A stretch of 64,000 nucleotides of DNA from Nannobrachium achirus (Eukaryota > Chordata > Actinopteri > Myctophiformes > Myctophidae): positions 48,953,395 through 49,017,394 of the forward strand of contig OY997639.1 in NCBI GenBank assembly GCA_963921795.1, read 5' to 3'. The notes under the pieces were generated by a model. The model was not told the origin of the DNA, searched no databases, and saw only the letters and a program-made list of their open reading frames with translations. This document shows, one piece after another, positions 1 through 12,387 of this stretch (position 1 is the first letter of the stretch; every line of letters starts with the position of its first letter). A program made the position numbers and the translations under genes.

Positions 1-910
1 GGTTCCCCAGCAGAACCCAGCAGCCCTCATAGCATACATTGGAGCCCATAAGCCTAACGCTTTTACGCTATGGGGCTTTTAAGCCGTGACATCATTTTGT
101 AGTCAGACCTCCAAGCAGATTTATTGTCAATATCTGTCCCTCGCTATTTCAACAGATCCGAGACAAAAATAACGACTAAAGTATAATTCTACCACTTTCC
201 TTTCAACAACAAAGAGAAGAAAAATTAGTAAATAGTAAAAATAGTAAAAAGATTTGCGTTTTTTGGGGGCAAAAGTTCTCCTCTGCCTACAAAATGATGT
301 CAGACTTAACAGCCCCATTTGTTTGAGGTCAAGGACTAGTTGTCATTACAAACACATCCATCCATGCTTTGGTTGTCCCACACGAGCCACCATAGTCTTA
401 TAAATCATGTTTTGGGGTGCCAAACAAAGTGACTGTACTGGCCAATCACAGCATGTCTTTTCCGGGACTTAGCAAAACACAGAACAGCCTATCTGTTTAA
501 CTCGTACAGTGCCCCGGGCCACAAGTGGCCGCTAGAGTGCCAGAAATATCTGTATAGGCCTTCGCTCTAGCTACCGTAGAAGAAGACAGTACTGCCTTGT
601 ATTTCACTGCAGCCGCTGCTATGGGGGACTAGAGGAGGAAGATAGCTAACACTTAGCCATTCACTGTTTTATTTTTTAGAAGCCCGATCTAAAGCTATTT
701 CAGTCGCAAAGAAAACGTTCTGGTTGGTCACAAATCAGAAATCAGAGAAAACCCTCTCTAAAGATGTGACTTATTATTGGAGTGGGCGGCCCGATGCGGC
801 CGCGTTGCGCGATTACGGCCCGTGGATGGCCGAGTGGGGCCCGGGCCATGGATGGAAATTTAGACCGGGGCTTCGTTGAGGCCTCCGATTAATTAATTCA
901 TTTTATTAAA

Positions 911-932
911 TATCCCGGACTAGTCCGGGATA
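911..932. repeat. 22-bp perfect palindrome
   Basis: TATCCCGGACT and its exact complement form a 22-bp palindrome centred on ACTAGT. Confidence 0.85.
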
Positions 933-1017
933 GGCACCCTGGAATACGTCGCGCCGCCAACAGTATAGATTGAGTTTTTTTGGGGGGGCTCTAAACTTTA
1001 TTTTTAACCATTTTCAA

Positions 1018-1037
1018 TGGGTTAGGGTTAGGGTTCA
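1018..1037 (+). repeat. Short interstitial telomere-like repeat
   Basis: GGGTTAGGGTTAGGGTT is just under three TTAGGG units, the vertebrate telomere sequence, in the middle of unique intron sequence. Confidence 0.7.
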
Positions 1038-1140
1038 AGTTCAAATTTATTTAATTCTGAAAGTTAATGGTATGGTATGTCCAGAAATAGAGAGGAGCTA
1101 GATACAGGTACAAATGGTCTCTACCCCAGTTTCTTTTTCA

Positions 1141-1318
<178 letters not shown>

Positions 1319-2275
1319 CTCTCCCCCTCTCTCCCTTTCTGTCTTTGTCTCTGCCTCTGCCTCCACACCTCATTCTCCATCTCTGTGTGCGAACCGAAAG
1401 CCAGCTCTCCCCTTTCTGTTGCAGTGACAGCAGCCTACGAAACTGTTCCTTAGCAACAATGTGGCGCCATTTGCCTCGTGGGCTTTTCCTGACACAGCCT
1501 TACTTTGGAACCGTTCACTGCACAAGTTAATCCTCCCTGCGATGCTCACTTTTGGGCACCAACGCCAGCTATGCTAATCTATGCCTCCACCCAGGCACCA
1601 TAAATCACAGCAATGTGCGGCGCTTTAACAGGCGAGCAGCAGCTCCCTCCTCTTTGTAGACTCGCTAACTCTGGCGGTAATCAAGCTCATGGAGTATGCA
1701 AAACTGCTGGAGAGAGGCCATGATTAACCATTGAAATATAATTACTGTGATCCTCATTGCACGATGAGGAGGAGATAGTAGACATCCATCATCCCATGTC
1801 AGAGGAACTGTTGAGCCACACGGCTCCAGGCAACCACAGGTACTGTAGCATGTTGGTTGCAGGCGAGGGCGAAATGCTTGCGAATGCCCTAGATCAAAGG
1901 CTCTCAAATGGGGTTTATGTTATATCTGGACATATCATTTTCATATCACTAGTTTTATCACTTACAGACACATCACATAATCTCTGTTCATAAGAAAGCA
2001 TTATATGCTTTATGCTTTATAGCATGTGAGTGAGTTCCAATACATATCTTATACTGTATCTTATATCGAGTGCTTGTATCTTCTAAACTAAACCAACCCT
2101 GACATTATCTGAACACAGAAGAACTCCCCTGTGTCACCTTGCCTGCTAATCTAATTAGATCTCAGGGTGTATAAGTGTGCGCTTTGTACGGTACATGACA
2201 CTGGTGCTAGGCATGCCAAGGATGGTACAGTATGGTCGGATGGTTATCAAGGTCGACTGTCTTCTGCTGTGTGCA

Positions 2276-2376
<101 letters not shown>

Positions 2377-2445
2377 CGTGCATGCATGCGTGTGTGTGTG
2401 CCCGCGTGCTTGCGTACGTGTGTGCGTATGTGTGGTCAGTCTTAC

Positions 2446-2628
2446 CTTGGCATGCTGGCATAGTACCACTCCAGGTGCCGTTGTTGGTACAGGTTCTCGC
2501 AACGGTGCCCTCGCCTCCTACCATCAGGTAGCCTGGCTGGCACGCAAATGTCACATTCTGGCCCACGGTGATGTCATCGCCGAACCTAAGCCCATTGGCC
2601 GGAACGCCCGGGTCACCGCAGGTGATCA
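2446..2628 (-). CDS. csmd3: csmd3 exon: sushi domain 11 of the tandem run
   Basis: The 183-base exon encodes ITCGDPGVPANGLRFGDDIT, VGQNVTFACQPGYLMVGGEG, TVARTCTNNGTWSGTMPACQ. Four cysteines are present; NVT and NGT are possible glycosylation sites. The acceptor is ttacag and the donor gtaaga, both phase 1. It is the last csmd3 exon in the window; the next sushi domain, expected to begin with a TCPTPP-like motif, was not found between 1 and 2445. A long CA repeat on the transcript strand begins about 75 bases after the donor. Confidence 0.93.
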
Positions 2629-2813
2629 CTGTAAGGGGCCATGAGGGCAAAAGAGAGAAATAGCACTAACATTAAATGAGAGCGATGAGCAATGAAGCAC
2701 AAGTGCCTTGGCTGTCATTCCACAAAGGTGAGGTCACAAGAGACGGCAGGGGGGAGGAATGGGATTTTCAATATCCAACTACAGTATGGCATGTGTGCAT
2801 TGGTCTATAATAT

Positions 2814-3380
2814 CAGGGGTTTTCAAAGTGGGTGACGGGGCATCCTGGGGTGGCGTGACGGCAGTCCAGGGGTGCCGCGAGATAATTTGATAATATTTGG
2901 AATTTATTTGGCCACTTGGACACAAAAATATTTAGTATCATTTTAAACTTGAAGTACAAAGTTATTTTCAGTCAGTTCTAACCAAAATGGCTATTATCTC
3001 AATGTTTTCTTCGCAACATAATCTCTAAAATATCGTCACTGTTGGGCAGAAACCTCGTATCTCCAAGTTTCAATGTGTACGTCTTTTGGTAAAGCAAAGC
3101 CTTGCATCATATGACTGTCGCACAAAACTAGTGAAAACAGCCGATCTACAAGCACACAACGCCTCGCGGTGCTTGTAGATCTGCTGTTTTCACTAGTTTA
3201 GTACATTTTATAGATGATAAATACAAAACAAACAGTTTTGGACATACAAGGTTTCCACCCGACAACGATGATATGCTATAAATATAAGGTGCAGGGCGTG
3301 AAAATTATAATGTTGGGGTGCCTCGGATTAAAACAAATATTTATGGGGTGCCCTGAGACAAAGAAAATTGGGAACCCCTG
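2814..3380. mobile_element. hAT-like element, family D, with inner fold-back
   Basis: The left end is CAGGGGTTTTCAAAGTGGG and the right end, inverted, CAGGGGTTCCCAATTTTC. Both flanks contain tctata but the duplication is not exact. Inside, 3030-3273 forms an inverted repeat (ATATCGTCACTGTTGGGC against inverted ATATCATCGTTGTCGGGT) centred on the palindromic module at 3128-3197. Confidence 0.65.
3128..3197. repeat. Palindromic AGATCTACAAGC module, copy 1
   Basis: The arms are ACTAGTGAAAACAGCCGATC with CTACAAGC, and their inverted match ending CTGCTGTTTTCACTAGT. The loop is CACACAACGCCTCGCGGT. Confidence 0.85.
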
Positions 3381-3896
3381 GTCTATATACTGTATGGTCA
3401 TGTTATTTTGCTATAGGTGATGTACAGTAATGCCTGTCAGAAGAAAAGATTGCGTTCTGTGTTCTCTAAAAGCTCAATCCTACATATTCTATATTCTATT
3501 CATATTCTCCTTATTGAAATACCATGTGTCAAAAGGGTATTTTGCATCAGCTACATTTTGAACATTATTCCAAGGAGTTTATCCAATTTTGTGAAATTCT
3601 CCAGGCTCCATTTTGAGTGATAGGTCTTTTGACACCTATCTGGCAGAAGACCGTATACCGTAGTTTTCAGTCCGTGGAGTGCCTGCTTATGTAAGATGCC
3701 TGAGAGCCACATACATAGCCTCAGAAAATGGCACTTTTGCGTACCTTTCCACAGAAGGGTTATTTCATGACAAGACCCAGAACTGTCCAGAGAGGTTTGA
3801 ATGCAATCACGATTTTGTTCTCTCAGTTGGGGATCTTGGATTATCACAATGATGGGAAATAGAAACTGACAAAGCCTGCTGTCTCTGTAGCCCTGA

Positions 3897-4028
<132 letters not shown>

Positions 4029-4979
4029 GTGCTTGTGTTTGTAGCCTTGAGAAGACACAGGTTCGTTTTGACTGCTAGGTTAACGCATTACAACCAGACA
4101 CATTTGCTTCAATTAAGCATGGTGTGTATCTCCAAATGCAGATGGAAGCAGGTGGCATGAATAACAGGTCTGATGAAATTTTCAATTGGTATCAATTAAA
4201 AAGTGTCTCACGAGGTTCTGAACAAGCAGACTGCAGTATCTAGGGAAGACAAAGACACAGGCAGACTGACTATGTTCTGCATTGCCACTAAACACATTGG
4301 TAGAGAGGCAAATACTTGAGGGGGAGAGAAACCCCACAAAAATCAACAGAACCAATAAAAGTGGTTCTGTAATGTACTCTAAGTCTAGAACTGACGGTGG
4401 TTTTACAGTTTCCATGCTCCACCTTCGTACTTTACTGATCTAAATGTATTCCATAACACTGCATAAAGATCCTTTACCAGGGGACAGGGGTACCTGGTGC
4501 CTGGTTAGTGCACAGACCATGCTCCTTTGGGCCGTGTGGACCTGAATTTAAATCGGACTCCCATCCTGTCACGCATATCTCTCATCTCTGTGTCCTTGGT
4601 CTTTCCCCACTCCCCTATCCGAAGAATAACGCATAAAAAATGCTGAAACAATAAACTGAAAGTACCAGGCATCTTTACACTTTCTCTCTCCCCTTGAGAA
4701 TGCTGTGTGACTTTGATCCAGTAACCTGGGCGATCGATAATCATTGAACTGTGAAAATGATCGTCTCCCATAATGCAGGCATATTGAGCCAATCCTGGCA
4801 TCTCAGAGTTTTAGTTGTCCCTGACCCAGGCACTAAAATATAATGCAGAGTGTTAACTTTATGTCCATCAAAAGGCAGAAAGGAGAGCTGGGTGGTGCAG
4901 GGTGGTACGTACAGGCCATGGGACCGGTGACGGACCGGTCACAAAGTATAGGAAGGAAATGTATGTTCTCCAGCCTGAG

Positions 4980-5243
4980 ATATCGTCGTTGTCGGGTGAA
5001 AACCTTGTATGTCCAAAACCGTTCGTTTTGCATTTAGCATTTTGAAAATGATTTAAACTAGTGAAAACAGCCGATCTACAAGCACACAACGCCTCGCGGT
5101 GCGAGGCGTTGTGTGCTTGCAGATCTGCTGTTTTCACTACTTTTGTGCGACGGCCTTGTGTGATGAAGCAGTGCTTTACTTTGTGAAAAAATTTACAAAT
5201 TTGAAACTTGGAGATACAAGGTTTCTGCCCGACTGTGACGATA
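4980..5243. repeat. Fold-back repeat related to the one at 3030-3273
   Basis: The arms read ATATCGTCGTTGTCGGGTGA at the left and, inverted, ATATCGTCACAGTCGGGCAG at the right. The near-perfect palindromic module at 5058-5140 forms the centre. It matches the inner inverted repeat of the element at 2814-3380, but no outer hAT termini were recognised here. Confidence 0.65.
5058..5140. repeat. Palindromic AGATCTACAAGC module, copy 2, near perfect
   Basis: The arms extend through GCACACAACGCCTCGC and its exact complement around a 3-base centre (ggt), giving nearly 40 paired bases. It is the best preserved copy and shows what the loop of copy 1 lost. Confidence 0.88.
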
Positions 5244-6045
5244 TACTTGGTTGTTCATTGTGTCAAAAACAGCAGATCTGCCATTTCTGGTGTATGACAC
5301 CGGTGCAGCACAACTACTGTAAGTAGAAATCCTGCTTCTCTCTGCATGTCTAATCACAGTAATTCCTTTTAATAGAGCCATCTCCCTCCATCATCTGTCT
5401 TTGTCTCTCTCTGCGTCTGTGTGTCTATGCACGTGTGCGCATATGCTTCACACTGCATCACATATTCCATAGGCTTGCTCATTCCAGAATTGAAAATAAG
5501 CACAAACCATTTTATCTTCTTTTTGAGATTCAATTACCAACAATACCAAGACAGGGTGCAGGAGCAGGAACACGATTATGCTCAAAGAGAAGAAAAATAT
5601 GTAATTTTGTTTAATAGGTATTCTGGTGCAAATTGAATATAGATCGACACGCTCCTTAATTACCACAGGGCTCATTTGCTGGGATGCGGGCGATAAAAAC
5701 TGTCTTGACAGTTCTGACGCCTTGCTGAGAGCGAGCTAGAGGGACTGCAAGATTTATATGCCATTTGAAATCTGAGGCGGTATTTTACCACTGCCGTTGA
5801 TCAGTTAGAGCCTCCCCTCTCCTCTAGGCCTGTTCCGTTTGGCTTAATTTATTCAGAGAGGGGAGGGGGTTTATTGCCATTGACAAAGAATGTGTTTACT
5901 TCAGTGATGGAGCATCTTGCGAGAGCAGAGTCTGATTGAAGAAACAGCAAGGTGCTTATTGGCACGGCGTAGACTAGAGTCATGCTCAGTGACACACCCT
6001 GGGCCAGGGGTGTCGCACCAAATTATGGGCCCTGGGTACTTTAAC

Positions 6046-6116
6046 TATTGAAAAATAGCAGATATACAAGCTCACAGCGCGGCTGCGAGCTTGTACAGTA
6101 GATCTGCTATTTTTGA
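6046..6116. repeat. Palindromic AGATCTACAAGC module, copy 3
   Basis: The arms are AAAAATAGCAGATATACAAG and an inverted match in which acagt is inserted before AGATCTGCTATTTTT. It is the left subterminal copy in the element at 6005-6487. Confidence 0.75.
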
Positions 6117-6347
6117 ACAATCGTGAAAATGTGTGCAAGTCTTTGAATATTTCTGAATATAAGTTTTTTTTTAAAAACCTATGTTTCTATGTCAGTGGTG
6201 CTCAAACTTTTTCATGTGATGGACCACCAAAAGGATGGCCATGGACCCCCATCTCAAAATATTTTGTTTCAGGGAAGATTTTGAGTTGCAAATGTTCGCT
6301 TAAACAATACACTATTCAAAGATGTGCACACATGTTCACGACTTTAA

Positions 6348-6404
6348 AAAAATAGCAGATCTACAAGCTCACAGCGTGGCACTCGGTCTGCTATTTTTCA
6401 ATAG
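6348..6404. repeat. Palindromic AGATCTACAAGC module, copy 4, shortened
   Basis: The left arm AAATAGCAGATCTACAAGC is complete; the right arm is cut down to GGTCTGCTATTTTTCAATAG. Right subterminal copy in the element at 6005-6487. Confidence 0.7.
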
Positions 6405-6770
6405 CTAAAGTATCAAATAATTCCAGGCCCCTCCACCTTGGGCCCTAGTATCTCAGTCCCACTTTTCCCCCCCTTGTGACGCCCCTGCCCTGGGCCACGT
6501 ACTACACTGCTCTCCCTGGAGGTGAAAAGATTTAGATGACAGCCGTCGGAGGTGTGTCTAATCTTGCTGCATTTCGCACTGGGAAATGCACCACTTCTCT
6601 CCTTTTCTTTTCTTCTGTAATTGTTGATTCTATTCCAGGCAACGATGACAAATCCCATTTCTGCCAGATAATGTCACTGAGCCAAAATGTGATGAGGCAC
6701 ACAGTAAAATTCTCAACGTTAATTTAACCTGGAAATACATTCAACACTGAGGATTTCACTGTGCAGGAGC

Positions 6771-7075
6771 CAGCGCTGGAAAGTAACTAAATACATGTAC
6801 ACAAGTACATTACAATTTTGAGTACTTCTACTTCTACTGGAGTATTTCCAATTTTATATACTTTTACTTCTACTCCACTTCATCTCAGAGACAAATGTTG
6901 TTTTAAATTTGTATACATTGAAATGGGACATTCTGCAGAATGAGTACTTTCTACTTTTGGTACTTTAAGTATATTTCGATACCAATACGTTTGTACTTTT
7001 ACTCAAGTAAATGTAGAATTCCAGACTTTTACTTATATATTTTTACATGTAGTATCGATACATTTTCCACCACTG
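6771..7075. mobile_element. hAT-like element of the AAGTAACT type
   Basis: The ends are CAGCGCTGGAAAGTAACT and, inverted, CAGTGGTGGAAAATGTATC. The flanks gcaggagc (6763-6770) and gcaggtgc (7076-7083) agree at seven of eight positions. The interior is rich in AGTACTTTTACTTCTACTCC-like repeats, well known in teleost genomes. Non-coding. Confidence 0.78.
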
Positions 7076-7288
7076 GCAGGTGCGTCTGATTCTGTTCTCT
7101 CAGAATCTCTGGTTCTGTGTTGCGGTAGTGAGCCAGACCACATCCCTTCCAGGCCAGATATGGTCTATTTATGACAGTGTGTGGAGCGAGAGAGCTGAGC
7201 CTCATTCATATTTCACAATGCAGGAATGATAAAGCAAGCCGGGGATAGGCGTATCATAACTGTTTCTATTCCTGTGTCCGATACGTAC

Positions 7289-7465
7289 GTGTGCAGTTTG
7301 GAGCTGTGCCGGACCACGTGCCGTTGGCCAGACACTGGCGCGTGGGCGCGCCTGAGAGGAAGTAGCCTTCCATGCACGAATAGACGATGGAGTGGGAGAA
7401 GGTGGTGCCGTCCAGGCGGGAGACGCGGCCGTGAGCTGGCGTACCCGGGTTCCCACAATGCACCG
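7289..7465 (-). CDS. csmd3: csmd3 exon: sushi domain 10 of the tandem run
   Basis: The 177-base exon encodes [58 protein letters not shown]. Four cysteines are present, and NGT and NCT are possible glycosylation sites. The acceptor is attgcag. The donor region reads ACACgtacgtat; phase 1 points to the first GT (gtacgt) as the donor, and the second GT four bases on would break frame. The phrase SSVIYSCMEGY-like core is typical for this CSMD domain. Confidence 0.92.
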
Positions 7466-7751
7466 CTGCAATGGAGGACAGAAGAGAGGAGGCAAAGGTC
7501 AGAGGCGCGAAAGATCAATTACCTCAGGGTTCCCCGAGGTGCCGAGAGATGGCTAGTGCAGTTTGCAAGACGCTTTAACCACTTAATGTAGCCACAAAAT
7601 GTTTCTGGATTATTTTTGAAAAGCTAACAATGCATTGCGATGTGTCGTGAGCTTATGGATTGTTATTTACATTTTTATAATATGATATATTATTTGACAA
7701 TATTCCCAACATAGGGTTGTCAGATTTGAAATCAAACATTGTACATATCTT

Positions 7752-7753
<2 letters not shown>

Positions 7754-7820
<67 letters not shown>
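7754..7820 (+). repeat. TG microsatellite
   Basis: About 33 TG units, followed by alternating purine-pyrimidine ACGCGCACGCGCGC. Confidence 0.95.
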
Positions 7821-7823
<3 letters not shown>

Positions 7824-8204
7824 CGCACGCGCGCGTAAGCGTGAATGCGCACGTGCGTGAATGCGCATGTGCGTGTGTAAACCGCCTAGGAACAGTGCAC
7901 CACACAGTTTAAGAACGACTGAACAGCATTAATTTGTTTTCATTAAAAAGCCTTAGACAATGACCAAGGCCAATCTAAAATACTTTTTTCACCATTTATG
8001 GGACATTCTGCCTGACAGGATCATTTCATGCTGAATCCCGAGGGAGTTTGTTTCAAGTGTTTTCTCTCTGCACGAAATCATGTTTCATTACTAAATTGAT
8101 TTACCCTTTCAATCACTTAATTGTCTGGAAAATTTGAAATAGTGATTTCAGCAGGAGACGGAAGTGTGGGCACAGGCGCAATTTCCTGCTAGAAGCCAGA
8201 CACA

Positions 8205-8319
<115 letters not shown>

Positions 8320-8744
8320 ATGCACACATTTGAATATTCATGCCCAACCTCAGACATGTACGGATCACAGATAAGCCAATGTAAGCCATGTCGTATGACT
8401 CAATCGTTGAATAATTCATCTCAAACAAGACGACAGACATATACACTAAGTATCAGAGACAGAAGGCCTGGATGGCACCATGGCCGAGATATTAAGCTGA
8501 ACATTCATATTGACTGTTTTCTGGAGATTACAGCGGGCCATACATAACAGATGGCTGGACTTAACAGCTGACACGCCTTTAGATCATAGACAGACAACAA
8601 GAAAACTCATTCAAGCAGTGGATTCCTTCCCTGCTGGAATGAGGGGAGAGTAATTGTGACCGAAGGTCGCAGTTTACCATGAGAAATGTCACAGCTTGTC
8701 TGACCCAAGAGCCTGCTTTACTCTGATTTACACCCTACCTTCCC

Positions 8745-8955
8745 CGAAAACATTAATATTAAGTCCATATGTATATGGATATATATTAATAAAGGATAAA
8801 ATGAATAAAATGTCCATATACAGTATTGGCATTCCCAGATGATGCCCTGTTAGGGTACGCCCTTATGCCCATATATGGAGATATATGGGTAACTGGTCGG
8901 AAATACTGGCCAGATGGCCAAGAATTGGCGCGACCTCGCCTCGTCTTACAAGTAA
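8745..8955. repeat. CCATATATGG-bearing dispersed element, fragment 1
   Basis: The stretch holds ACGCCCTTATGCCCATATAT followed by GGAGATATATGGG, and ends with GCGACCTCGCCTCGTCTTAC. The end and the CArG-like core are shared with 13490-14175, 47225-48045 and the satellite at 36.5 kb. Confidence 0.55.
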
Positions 8956-8981
8956 CTTAATAAGTTCAGCTGCATATGTGT

Positions 8982-9043
8982 GAGTGTGTGTGTGTGTGTT
9001 GTGTTGTGTTGTGTTGTGTTGTGTTGTGTTGTGTTGTGTTGTG

Positions 9044-9092
<49 letters not shown>

Positions 9093-9152
9093 GTGTGTGT
9101 GTGTGTGCGTGCGAGTGTGTGTGTGAGAGAGAGAAAGAGAGAGAGAGAGAGG
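8982..9152 (+). repeat. Compound microsatellite TG, GTGTT, GCGT, GA
   Basis: In order: TG, nine GTGTT units (8997-9043), about 11 GCGT units, then a GA-rich tract. Confidence 0.93.
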
Positions 9153-9933
9153 GAGGTACAGAGTGAAATAACTAGAGGCAGAGACCAATAGCAAGATGAA
9201 GAAAGACAAGACAGCTAGACATCCAGATGGATTTCTGCCTTTTCGGGAGAAATGATATAAGTTGAATGAGGAAGAGAGAGAGAGGGAAAGGCAGAAATAG
9301 AGAGGAGCACTGATGGGTCTACATCGGCCTGTCATATTAAAAATTACATTGGTGTTGTGCCAAGCTGGACAGTATAGACAATTGCACCGGTGCAGCCAAA
9401 CCCTTCTATCCTCAATATCCTGTTGACCCCTGGGGCTAATTTATGCACCACGTAGCGCTGGCTCACCGCGAAGCAATATCTTCAAAATCCAAAATGATTC
9501 ATTTATCACATTCCAAAAAGGAACTTGGCTTTAGGTCTTTGTAATTAATGGATTTTTTTCCTCCTCCCCCCTCCCCCTCTTTGGTTGGAGATCTGGAGGC
9601 TATGAACAGCACCATGTGCTGGCGGAAAATACCAGACTGCAGCAAAGAGGTGCTTATCCATCTGGTGCAGAACTGTGTTTGTGAACATTTGTCCATGCGT
9701 GCGTGTGAGTGTGTGTGCGCGCGCGTGTGTGAGAGATCGATCGTGTGCAAAACACCCGCATGTTCACCACCTTGAGCTTGCTTGTAACATTTGTAAAAAG
9801 AAGGGAAAAAAAGCTTTCTCAATACATGTCAGACACAACCTGCCTGCGGCTCCTATCCTCCGTATCACTACCGCTACTGTCTGACACACGTGTAATTTTC
9901 ACACAGGACATTTCAAATAAAAAGTCCCCTCAC

Positions 9934-10116
9934 GTTTGCAGAAGGGCTGTCGTCCCGACCAGGTCCCGTTGGGGAAGCAGATCCTCTCTGCCGAGCCGTA
10001 CAGCGTGTGACCCACTGCGCAGGTGAAGCGCACTTTGCTGCGCAGCTTGAAGTTGCCCGCCTCTCTGCTGGCGTGGGAGGGCGTGCCAGGGTCCCCACAG
10101 GTGCCCGCCGAGTCGC
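9934..10116 (-). CDS. csmd3: csmd3 exon: sushi domain 9 of the tandem run
   Basis: The 183-base exon encodes GDSAGTCGDPGTPSHASREA, GNFKLRSKVRFTCAVGHTLY, GSAERICFPNGTWSGRQPFC then K. The longer spacer before the first cysteine (GDSAG) is a feature of this domain in CSMD proteins. Four cysteines are present and NGTWSG carries a possible glycosylation site. The acceptor is attgcag and the donor gtgagg. The split codon is C plus CG, giving Pro where relatives usually have Ala, a minor oddity. GC content is clearly higher than the surrounding intron. Confidence 0.92.
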
Positions 10117-10205
10117 CTGCAATGAGAGACAAACAGCCAAGGAACAGTCAGGACGGGCAAGTATGGAGATAGCATAATATTTCTCTTTGTTCCCCTGTGT
10201 GTGTT

Positions 10206-10708
10206 CAGGGATGTCGCACCACATTTTGGGCCCTGGGTACAAGGATTCACTGCGGGCCCTCCATGAATGTTCTTCATGGGGGCGGGGGGTTTAACCCATT
10301 TAGACCGGGAACGCATTATTACACTTTGAATATTTCAAATCCTTCTAAGGTTTATGTTAGTGGTGCTCAAACCTTTTCATGTGAAGGACCCCCAAAATGA
10401 TATGTATTTGGCCACAGATGTATTTGGCCAAACATGTATTTGACCCCCATCACAAAATATTTAGTTCCAGGGACCCCCCAGAAGCAAAATTTGAGTTACA
10501 AATGTTACATATTCAAAGATTTGCACACATTTTCACGACTTTTCAAAAATAGCAGATCTACAAGCTTGCAGCACGGCACTCGGTGCCGCGCAGTGAGCTT
10601 GTATATTTGCTATTTTTCAATATCTAAAGTATAAAATAATTAAGGCCCCTCCACCTTGGGCCCTGGTAACTCAGTCCCACTTCCCCCCCCCCCCTTGTGA
10701 CACCCCTG
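10206..10708. mobile_element. hAT-like element, family A
   Basis: The ends are CAGGGATGTCGCACC and, inverted, CAGGGGTGTCACAAG; the interior parallels the element at 6005-6487, including GGGCCCTGGGTACAAGG at the left and CCACCTTGGGCCCTGG at the right. The insertion lies in TG-rich sequence, so the target duplication is ambiguous. A full palindromic module lies at 10545-10618. Confidence 0.75.
10545..10618. repeat. Palindromic AGATCTACAAGC module, copy 5
   Basis: The arms are AAAAATAGCAGATCTACAAG and an inverted match with AGCTTGTATATTTGC; the centre GGCACTCGGTGCC is itself palindromic. Confidence 0.78.
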
Positions 10709-11223
10709 CTTGTGTGTGTTCACAGTCGAAGCAGCCCCACACACACCTCTCCACTCTGTCACGCAGGAGGGGAACAATGAAGAAGACCCGCACTTGAGGC
10801 TTCCTACAGTAGACGCCGCTATAAAACACAAAATGCACCAATGAGCATTTGTCACCAGGCCAACAACCTGGAGGACCGATAGTTTTCACTGCTTTGACAC
10901 AGAGAGCATCCCTCCCATAAAAGCTGCAGCGGAAGCACTAAAACGCAACCAGCTGTGGTTATGAGAAATGATGAATACAGTTTGACCTCGGGAGCCCGAT
11001 CCTTTATCATTATCCTGAAAGATCTCTCCTGCAGAGGAATAATGTATAACACGCTTTCACTGTGTTCAACCACTTGTCTCGCACATCTACAATATCTACG
11101 AGCTAACGCCCGTAAAAGGATACACGGCGCGTCCTGTTAGAAACGTATGTATCCAGCGGACACAGGAAGCAAAAGAGAAAAAAGAAAACTCTTGGAAAGA
11201 AGTTCTCTCCAGATGCAAGAAAT

Positions 11224-11230
<7 letters not shown>

Positions 11231-11319
<89 letters not shown>
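11231..11319 (+). repeat. GA microsatellite
   Basis: About 44 AG units with a single CG interruption at 11270. Confidence 0.95.
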
Positions 11320-11322
<3 letters not shown>

Positions 11323-11656
11323 ACACCCGTGTGTAACTAAGTATAATTTAGGCACGAGTACATCACAGAGTTAAGGCGACTGACCAGGGATGCATCCCTT
11401 GAGCACAGCAGAAGCACGTTCTGCACATTAACACCCCTCCTCTGACATGTCTCTTGCTGCTGCTGCTGCTGCCAGAGCTACTGCACCACTCTCTCACAGA
11501 AATGAGACCAGCTACAGTACAAAAGCCTCTGAAATAAAAAAAAGGATCTGGCTTCAGAGGATAAAGCAAAGCGCGACACAGGGGGGAAGAGTGAAAGTGC
11601 ATGTACAGTAGAGTACATGCATGCGTAATGTGTGTGCACATGCACATGCATGTGTG

Positions 11657-12046
11657 CAGGCACGTGCACACATAGACATCAAAGGGGGCTTGAGCCCCTG
11701 CCCTTTTAACCGTCTGTAAAAAGTGCCCTCTCCAGACCATGAATGCAGTTTTAACTATGGTGAAAGAAATGCAAATGCCCTCTTTCCATGCCATACCTGA
11801 AAGGCAGCATTTAAGAAAATTGCCTTGTCCAAACTCTCCTGAACTTGAATGCAGCATCTTATGTTGAAAGAATTGCCCTCTCTGCGTAGAAATACATGCC
11901 GTACGTCACATCACGAGTATCCACTTGATTATGCTTAGTTTAGTGTGGCATCAAGTACCGAAAATAGCCAACCTCCAAGCTGCGACTGCAAAGGCCCTTT
12001 TAGAAATTTCAGCCCCTGCCTCTTTAACATTCTCTGCACGTCCCTG
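11657..12046. mobile_element. hAT-like element, family B, complete
   Basis: The ends are CAGGCACGTGCACA and, inverted, CAGGGACGTGCAGA. An exact 8-bp direct repeat catgtgtg flanks it (11649-11656 and 12047-12054). It is about 390 bases and non-coding. A decayed half of the palindromic module (GAAAATAGCCAACCTCCAAG) lies at about 11956-11985. Confidence 0.83.
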
Positions 12047-12352
12047 CATGTGTGCGTATGTGTGACGGCGTACCGTAGATTACCTGCTTGTCTGTACAGT
12101 ATCACTCTCACCTTGTGATCTGGATTTTTATAGTTATCAGAGGGTGTTCCTTGAGCAGGGCATACACACAGTGCATGGCAGCCTGCGTGTTTGCTACACC
12201 ACACTCTGTACACGCGGCAGCATGCACCTGCAGTAATATCACCCATGTTGACACAAAGCAACTCATATCTTCTGTCAACACCCCTCTGCCTGTGCGTGTG
12301 TGTGTGTGTGTGTGTCTGTTTGACTCTGTGGTGCTTGTCTATGTGTGTGTGC

Positions 12353-12387
<35 letters not shown>

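Larger units (their letters stand above)
6005..6487. mobile_element. hAT-like non-autonomous element, family A, complete
   Basis: The ends are CAGGGGTGTCGCACC and, inverted, CAGGGGCGTCACAAG. An exact 8-bp direct repeat, ccctgggc, flanks it at 5997-6004 and 6488-6495. TIR sequence and 8-bp duplication fit the hAT superfamily. It has no coding capacity. Inside are two copies of the AGATCTACAAGC palindrome, one near each end, and a stretch reading CAGTGGTGCTCAAAC, itself typical of hAT termini, which suggests a nested or composite origin. Confidence 0.85.

Noticed and set aside
10709-10720. Target duplication tgtgtgtt for the element at 10206-10708
   Set aside because: The match lies four bases off the terminus in TG-rich sequence and could be chance.
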